This document shows, one piece after another, positions 57,654 to 64,000 of a DNA stretch of 64,000 nucleotides. The notes beneath the pieces were generated by a model, which saw nothing but the letters and a program-made list of their open reading frames with translations, had not been told where the DNA came from and ran no database searches. The translations under genes were made by a program, and so were the position numbers. The first letter of the stretch is position 1; each line of letters starts with the position of its first letter. This stretch comes from Ceratorhiza oryzae-sativae (taxonomy: Eukaryota; Basidiomycota; Agaricomycetes; Cantharellales; Ceratobasidiaceae): NCBI GenBank assembly GCA_030998015.1, contig JARWMV010000239.1, positions 558,001 through 622,000 on the forward strand, written 5' to 3'.

Positions 57654-59225
57654 TCAACCAGGTATCTTACAAACAAGCAGACGAGAAGCAATTATACCTT
57701 GCGAAACAGAATTATTGGGGGTCCATCCAACAGATACAAAAGGACATACCATGCAAATACAAATTATTATCATGCATCCCGGCGGTAGTTGGTGCCGACC
57801 CAAGCACAGAACCGTCATCTTCGAATAACTTTCGTGCGGAGTGAGAGGGCCTGGGATCATATAAAGTATTTAGGCTAACTCACCTTTTCAACCTTGTATT
57901 TCTCTCCAAAGTATGCACTTTTCCCAGTATTCAATGAAATTCGATAAGCTGCAGCAGCTGAAGGTACAGAAGGATTATGCGAGGATTGGAATATGAATTG
58001 CAGAAGCTTAGGGGCCGCAGAAACAATGATAGACCCGTTGGACAGTCCTAGGTTATCAAGTGCGCTTCCTACGGTCAACGAGCGGGTCAGGATGGAGGAT
58101 CCCAGCATAAGCTAGGCACTGACCGATGTGCACAACTTCAGTCTGAACGAGCGTCTTGTCGGCCTGTTCTTCATGGATAAGGATGTCACCACCCACAGCA
58201 CTAGTGGAGATCCAAACTGTTCCATCGGTATTCTGTAATAAATGGCTCCTTAGATTGCCAATTTCAGCCTATCAGCATCCAACCACCTACCCGAACGATC
58301 CCATTGCTCGTATAGATCTGATCCACCGCAACCCTACAGCCAGTTTTTACGTGACAATAGGTGACCCATGTTGCTTTTACACGGAACAGCAAATGAAATA
58401 TCCTCATCTGAAATCTAACATAAATAGCTCCTTCGGAAAACGACACCACGTTTACGTACTGGGCCAACCTTGGCTGCTGAGTCGTTCGTGACCCAGAACT
58501 CTTGCCCGTTTGGAGACCCCATCACGTCATTTGGCGTCAACATGATCGATGGGTCTTCCATTGTGACTACCCACTCCATCGTGTTTGCACCGAGCCGCGT
58601 TTTGAATATCTCGACCGCTGAGTCTGCACCCACTAAAGCAGCATCGACACGAGGATCTAACGGTGGGCGGTGGTTCACGAGATAGACCCAGAGTAAATCA
58701 GGGTCCCTTTCATCTGGGACCACGTCCATGCCATGCACGCTCAGCCCACGTGGGTCGGCAAAATTCAGGACTTGCAACTTGGTGACCGCACGGGTATTGG
58801 GATTGTAAGTCGCGACATAATCGGGGACAGTCCTTGCTCGAAAGGCGGTAGCATTGAGGTTATTCGCAGCAGGCATCCATGAAAGCCGATCCCATGGAGT
58901 GGGTGTACACGCGAGGTACACTAGGCCGGAAGGGTGGACTACTAGTTCTGCGTAATATTGTTAACGTTTTTGTGAATTACGCCACTTGGCTCCTTACTTT
59001 CACAAGCTTGAAGCGCTATTCAAAAAACCCTCCTGAAATGAGCGAGATTGATCCATGCTAAGGTAATGGGCACCAACCTTCAACAGCCTCGCATCGATTG
59101 GTATTCAGGGGTTCGATCCTTCGAAACGCACCACCGACTTCAAGGACAGGCGCAAGACATGCCTGATAAAATACACCAAAAATAACTGTCGTCACCGCAA
59201 GCAATATTATGGCCACCGAGGGCAT
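57654..59225 (-). CDS. Serum paraoxonase/arylesterase-like lactonase, tandem copy 2
   Basis: Same architecture as copy 1. There is an N-terminal anchor (SVAIILLAVTTVIFGVFYQA), then APVLEVGGAFRRIEPLNTNR, LVVHPSGLVYLACTPTPWDR, GMDVVPDERDPDLLWVYLVN, HRPPLDP, DSAVEIFKTRLGANTMEWVV, DPSIMLTPNDVMGSPNGQEF and WVTNDS. TDGTVWISTSAVGGDILIHE, LDNLGLSNGSIIVSAAPKLL and YFGEKYKVEK follow, then LFEDDGSVLG and a last exon giving IIASRLLVCKIPG. It is about 60-65% identical by eye to copy 1 in the central exons. The start at 59225 is the first ATG giving the anchor. The first intron uses GT, and the frame is clean throughout. Confidence 0.82.
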
Positions 59226-59650
59226 TTTCGTGGTCGTCGTTGAAAAAGCAAATGCTTGCCTCCCAATCACGAGCCAGCGGAATGGTCGTGCAGGGTCACC
59301 AAAAACGACACGTTGAGTCGGCGCCTATATGCGAGCCAAATCGGTCGCGATACCAAGAAGGAATACATAGTTCGAATCTGTCTAGTACTCTACAACGGCG
59401 CTCAAGATAAATTGTAGCATATAAAAGATAGAAAGAAAAAATAACCAGTGCGCGTAATAACGGACAGCTCCGATACAAACCATACCAAGACAAGAGAAAT
59501 ACCAGTCCTCAGCAAGATCACAAAAAGCGAATAGTTAACCGCAAGAAGGGAACGAAGATGAAGGAGGGTAAGAGAGAGTTGACCGATGAATTAACAACGA
59601 ATGGAGGTGAATAACTAATATGGGGGTATATGGGGGTGCTATTGATAAAA
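59226..59650. other. Intergenic
   Basis: Promoter of arylesterase copy 2 and the 3' UTR of the RhoGAP gene. No gene recognised. Confidence 0.45.
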
Positions 59651-62600
59651 TCATATAGGTGACGGATCGCTGAATACGCTTGGGGCATTTTCAACTAGCC
59701 ACTCGACCGTCAGCGCCTTGCCAGCCATATCACCAAACTCGCGCGCAGGATCGGCAGAGCGCATGAGTGTTGCTAATTACGTGTTAGTTGGTAGTCAACA
59801 GTGGGGCTCGGCGGGATAGACTTACGACCAAATACAACGCCAATGTTTCGCGCCGTCATCAAATTTTCTTCACTGCAATCCTTGATACTAGATCCATGAT
59901 ATAAGACGCTGAAAATGCCGTGAAATGAGATCAACTTACCGGCTCAGATGCAGCATTAGGTATCTGAGAGTGTGGTAATGCTCGGGCGGTAGTTGTTGAA
60001 TGAGGTTCACCAGAGCCTCACGCTTTGCATTCGCGTCACGTATACCTGCAAACTATTCAGCTATACTGAAATACAACTCGGCGGGCGGTACTCACTAGAA
60101 GCCTCGACAAACTTTTCGTGTAGCGCAAACGTGAGAAGGGGGTTCGGCAACTGGCGGAAATATGTCTTCATCACAGACGTAATGCTCGATATATCATTGA
60201 ACGAGTCCGTATCTTCCAGATCAAACGCATTGTAATTCCCGCGCTCGAACAACTGAGTAATCGCCTTGGACAGTGAGGTTCCGCCGGTCTTGCGGTATAT
60301 GCCCTCATAATCCATCGCTACCAAACCATATTCAGCTCTAGAGTGAATCAACTGGCTAACGGATGAACACACCTAAAGCTTCAACCGCTCGAATACATTT
60401 GTCCACGATCACAGGAACCATTCGGCCTGGATCATTTTTCGCGTCGGCCCGGACTTGCTCGACCAAATCACGTCCAAACATGCTTGGAGCTGCATTGAAA
60501 GCAATTATAAGGCTTTTCGCACAACAGCGAGATTATGAAATCACTCACGCAAGGGCGATATATCAACCACCGGTTCCTCGTCATGCCCAGACACACCCTG
60601 ACATGATGGCCTGACAGCAAACACACATCGGTTGTGGCACGCCATGGGACAATCTGTCACCGCGAATCAGCGTTTGAACTTGGATGATCGGATATAACAA
60701 CTCACTGCTACATCGCATCTGCATACCCCACATTTTATCCCCACACTGATCACACCGTACGGGTCTTAGCACGCTCTGTGGAACGAAATTATGCTCCTTG
60801 GAACCCTTGGATCGCTCTGGCTGGCCGCGAGAGCTAACCGACGAGGCCACCGACACGTTCGGATCCTTGGACGGCGCCTTGGGTTTGAGCCACTTGAACC
60901 CGCCCTTGGTAGCCGCAGGCTCTATACGCACGACCTTGACGTCCTCTTTCTCGCGCTCCTTTTCCTCAGCGACCGAAGGTGTACTCGTCGCCGTAACAGA
61001 AGACATCATGGACGTGACCGTGCCCATCGACGACACGCTCGTGTTCGGTGCGCCGATCATACCCAACGACGGACGCGTTTTGGCTCCAAACTCTTTGAGC
61101 GAGGAGCCAAGACTGAGTTGAGTGGTCGAGCTATCCATACGTGATATCTGGGGGCGCGTCGCGCCCATCTGTTGCTCGACCTGTCGTTGGATCTGCGCAT
61201 TCAGTTCGGCGAGTTCTTCATTGCGGGCATTGAGAGCTGTGGTTTCTTCAAGGAAGATGTCGCGGTGCTCCTTGAGCTCTGTGATTTCCTTGACCAGCCC
61301 TTCGCGCTGAAGCTTCAGTCCTTCCAAATCTTTTCTATACTGCTTCCTCAAACCCTCAAGGCGAGCTTCCAGCGGCTCCAAGAACACGCCCGACCTGCGC
61401 CCCAGAAAAAAAAAGTCAATACCCCAACTTGCCCGGGCTGAATATATATATACCCACTTCTTCCCCAACTCATCCATCTCGGCCACAATCATATCTCGCT
61501 CGGTCTTCAACTTGGCCACGTCCCTCAGCAGCGTCCGTAGCGCAAGGTTGGCATCCGCTGTCTGCTGCTCCGACACTTCTCGAATCCGGCTCTCAGCAGA
61601 CATGGCAGTCAACCGCGCAGCCTGACCGGACAACTGGACACGCAGCCGTGTCACCTCTGCCTCGGCATCCCGTCGTGCCGCAAGCTCCTTGTCATACTCG
61701 CTCTGCGCAACGGACAGCCCGTCGATAAACTGCTGGCTTGTCCTCTGTGAGTGGACCGAAAGAAAAAAATTCAGAATTTATGCGCATGTATTCCAGGACA
61801 GAAACCATACGGACCTTGATTCCATCATACCGCCCCTTGAGATCCGAATACTTGTCTTGACTGCCCACAACGGCCTTGGTGATCGCGTCCAAAAACTCGA
61901 GACTGACCTTGACGCTGGTGCTACCGCGCTCCTGCGCATTCTCCGCCATCTCTTTTAACCGCTTGATAATCGTCTCGCCCTGACTAATCGAATCCGCACG
62001 TTCACGGAACGGTCCGGTCGGAGGAGCGAGCGTCGTTCGAATGATCGGAGTGGTCAACGTTGTAGTTTGCTCAAATTCGTCATCGTCCTCGAGCACGCTC
62101 GCGGTCGCGCTGTCAGGCACCGTGACCGATGGGCGCTCGGACGACACTGACGGGCGTGTCTCGGATGATATACGCGGGAAAGGTTCGGATGCGGGTGTAG
62201 GCGTACGGTCGACGCTCGAACGATATTCCCCACTGGGTCGTCGTCGGTCCGAGTCTGAGCTCGGTTTTTTGCCCGACTCCGCACTCGATTTTTGTTTATC
62301 TGCATCAACGCTCGGTCGTCGTCGATCCTCTTGCACCAGTTTGACAGTCATTGGCTCCTTGGCCGTCCCTGGCTCCTGCTCAGACACCAACTTGACCGTC
62401 GGCCCCTGTATCCCATCGTCCTGTTTCTCCTTTTCTCTTTCTTTTTCCTTTTCTATATCCAAGCTCCCCCGCCCAATCAACGACAGCCGCAGCTTGCCAT
62501 TCGAATCCACACCGACGCCCTTTAGCAAGTCCGCAAAATCCGTATCGCTCAACGAGAACCGCATAGGAGGAAGTTGCATCGCGCCATACGTTGCAGTCGC

Positions 62601-63902
62601 AGTGGTCGTGCCATGGTCAATGATGGGCGAAGACGAAGATGATGAGCTCGATCGAGGGTGGGTAGGACGGGATGTCGAATTAGATGTAGCAGACACGTTT
62701 GAAGTGCCCGACACGGTCGATGCACCCGAAGGCGTCGCAGTCCCACTCGCAGTAGACCCAAATGCCCCAAGCGCGGAGAAGGACGTCGTATATTGATGAT
62801 ACACCCCGGTTTCTTGAGCCTTGTCTTTGGGCGGGACAGCAGGTGGAGGCAAGCTCTCCCTCCCTCCGGATTTCGCGCGCGTAGGCGTGCCTTTGGCAGC
62901 GGGTGCCTTGACGCCGTTCGTGCCTTGGCTAGCGCTCTTGAGCATCACCCGGCCACTCGGTGCAGGACTCGCGTTTCGGGTGGCGGGCGCGGGACTCGCG
63001 GTTCGTGCGGCAATAGCAGCACCTTGGCTAGCGCTCTTGGTCACAAGTGGGCTAGCACTCCTTGTAGTTGAGCCCGCGCCATTTGCATTCAGAGTTTGAT
63101 CAAACGTAGAGGCTGGGCTCGGGCTTGTGCTCCTCCCAATGCGCGGGCTTGTACTCCTCCCTATTGGACTCGCGCTCCGTCCCCCACCTAGGCCCGGACT
63201 GATGCTTCTCCCATTTGGACTCGCGCTCCGGCCGAGCGGACTTGTGCTTCTTCCAAGGTTCGCAGGGCTTGCGCTCCGACCGTCGGCCGGGCTTGGGCTC
63301 GTGCTTCGGCTGATTCCTGGGCTAGTAGCGCGTAGCCCTCCCGGGCTGGAACTCCTTCCTTCTCTGTGACCGTTGGCGTGCGGCCGGCGCACGTCGACAG
63401 TCGGGTCATCGTCCTCAATATGCATCATCATCATGGCCAAGGCGGGCTCGTCGAGCGACGAAGCGTCCAGGGTAAACGTCGGCTCTTCAAACATCATCGT
63501 GATTTCGCCTTCGTTGGGGCCCAGAATGGACATGGTGTCCTCTAGGGGCATGCCCGGAATCTGCACATCGGTCGAGGCAGTACGCGTATCCACTGAGCCG
63601 TTTCGCGTAGGCGGCTCGAAGATGTCACGCGATGGAGAAGCGGCACGTGAACCCTCGATCGAGTAAGGCGAGAGCTGAGCGCGTTCGTCTGGGGGCGCAC
63701 CGACGCTATTCCCCCTGGGACGAACGGGCGAAGGGGGCATGACAAGCCCAGGGTTAATGGATCTTCGCTTGTCAGCCCGGCTGGTTGGGGTCGTGGTCGG
63801 GATATTGAGTCCGCCATTGGAATTAGTGATCGCGGCCTGTTGCTGTGCAGCAAAGGTCGCACTCGTCGAGGGCGAGCGGGTGGTCGACACGCCTGGACCC
63901 AT
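59651..63902 (-). CDS. RhoGAP protein with coiled coil and C1 domain
   Basis: About ten exons encode about 1,290 residues. The order is: a Ser/Pro-rich disordered region (residues 1 to about 560); a coiled coil from about residue 640 (SRIREVSEQQTADANLALRT and LEGLRKQYRKDLEGLKLQRE); a C1 zinc finger starting HNFVPQSVLRPVRCDQCGDK, continuing MWGMQMRCS and closing CPMACHNRC; and the RhoGAP domain. The latter has VIVDKCIEAVEA, MDYEGIYRKTGGTSLSKAIT (with the arginine finger in G-I-Y-R-K-T-G-G) and MKTYFRQLPNPLLTFALHEK. The end reads IQQLPPEHYHTLRYLMLHLS, EENLMTARNIGVVFGPTLMR and SVFSDPSPI. It stimulates GTP hydrolysis by Rho/Rac/Cdc42 GTPases at the cell cortex. C1 domains of this type bind lipid. 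An in-frame stop upstream of 63902 supports the start. The layout resembles Rga/chimaerin-type fungal GAPs without LIM domains. Confidence 0.9.
63060..63345 (-). repeat. Tandem RS(A/T)SP-coding repeat in the RhoGAP gene
   Basis: About ten imperfect copies of a unit of 18-24 nt encode GRS(A/T)SP or RSTSP (for example GRSTSPLGRSASPNGRSISP). This is a minisatellite within coding sequence, dense in S-P sites. Confidence 0.75.
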
Positions 63903-64000
63903 GGCGAAAAATGAGCTAAGAGGTCTGACGCCATCATCATAGCTTTTTCGGCGTTTGCCAAGGTCGTGTTGGCTGTTGTTCGCGGAGAGGAGGGCAGGGG

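Noticed and set aside
62041..63369. Long plus-strand open frames opposite the RhoGAP gene
   Set aside because: Shadow of the Ser/Pro-rich coding repeat on the minus strand.

Overview
The window is nuclear DNA of a basidiomycete fungus of the Agaricomycetes. The gene content most resembles Rhizoctonia/Ceratobasidiaceae, but that assignment is inference. The signs are intron-dense genes with introns of about 50-65 nt, and typical agaricomycete families: a macrophage-activating-glycoprotein-like GPI protein, DUF6534 and DUF6699 proteins, GH79, CE16, GMC and GH5 mannanase. I resolve 21 protein-coding genes. I saw no rRNA, tRNA, CRISPR array, intact transposon or LTR pair by eye.

Layout. 1-9 kb: a GNAT acetyltransferase (+), Mediator subunit MED14 (-), and an unfamiliar protein with a possible AF4/AFF-type C-terminal domain (-). 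9-14.5 kb: a 5.6-kb stretch with no recognisable gene. 14.5-25 kb: a YMC-type mitochondrial carrier (+), a forkhead factor (+), the NatC LSm subunit NAA38 (-) divergent from a two-TM protein (+), the MAG-like GPI protein (+), a DUF6699 protein (+) and a BTB/POZ protein (-). 26-38 kb: secreted GH79 (-), an ArAE-type six-TM transporter (+), an MFS transporter (+) and a secreted CE16 esterase (+). 38-47 kb: a large PH/Sec7/PH protein (+) and a DUF6534 membrane protein (-). 47-59 kb: a GMC oxidoreductase (+), GH5 endo-mannanase (-) and two tandem arylesterase/paraoxonase-like genes (-). 59.6-63.9 kb: a C1-RhoGAP protein (-).

How the genes fit together. This is mainly a chromosome-arm mixture, not a dedicated pathway. 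Two themes can be read. One is secreted plant-polymer degradation and detoxification: mannanase, acetylesterase, glucuronidase-type GH79, GMC oxidase, lactonase/arylesterases and exporters. The other is polar-growth signalling, with an Arf-GEF-like protein and a Rho-GAP.

Nothing here convinces me as a wholly new system. Most worth checking are: (i) a repeated pattern of one- or two-base losses, mostly explicable as homopolymer contractions, that breaks nine otherwise well-conserved genes; (ii) five GC-AG introns, one at a position where the adjacent paralogue uses GT; (iii) a Sec7 domain whose catalytic Glu is replaced by Asp; and (iv) the possible fungal AF4-CHD-like protein.
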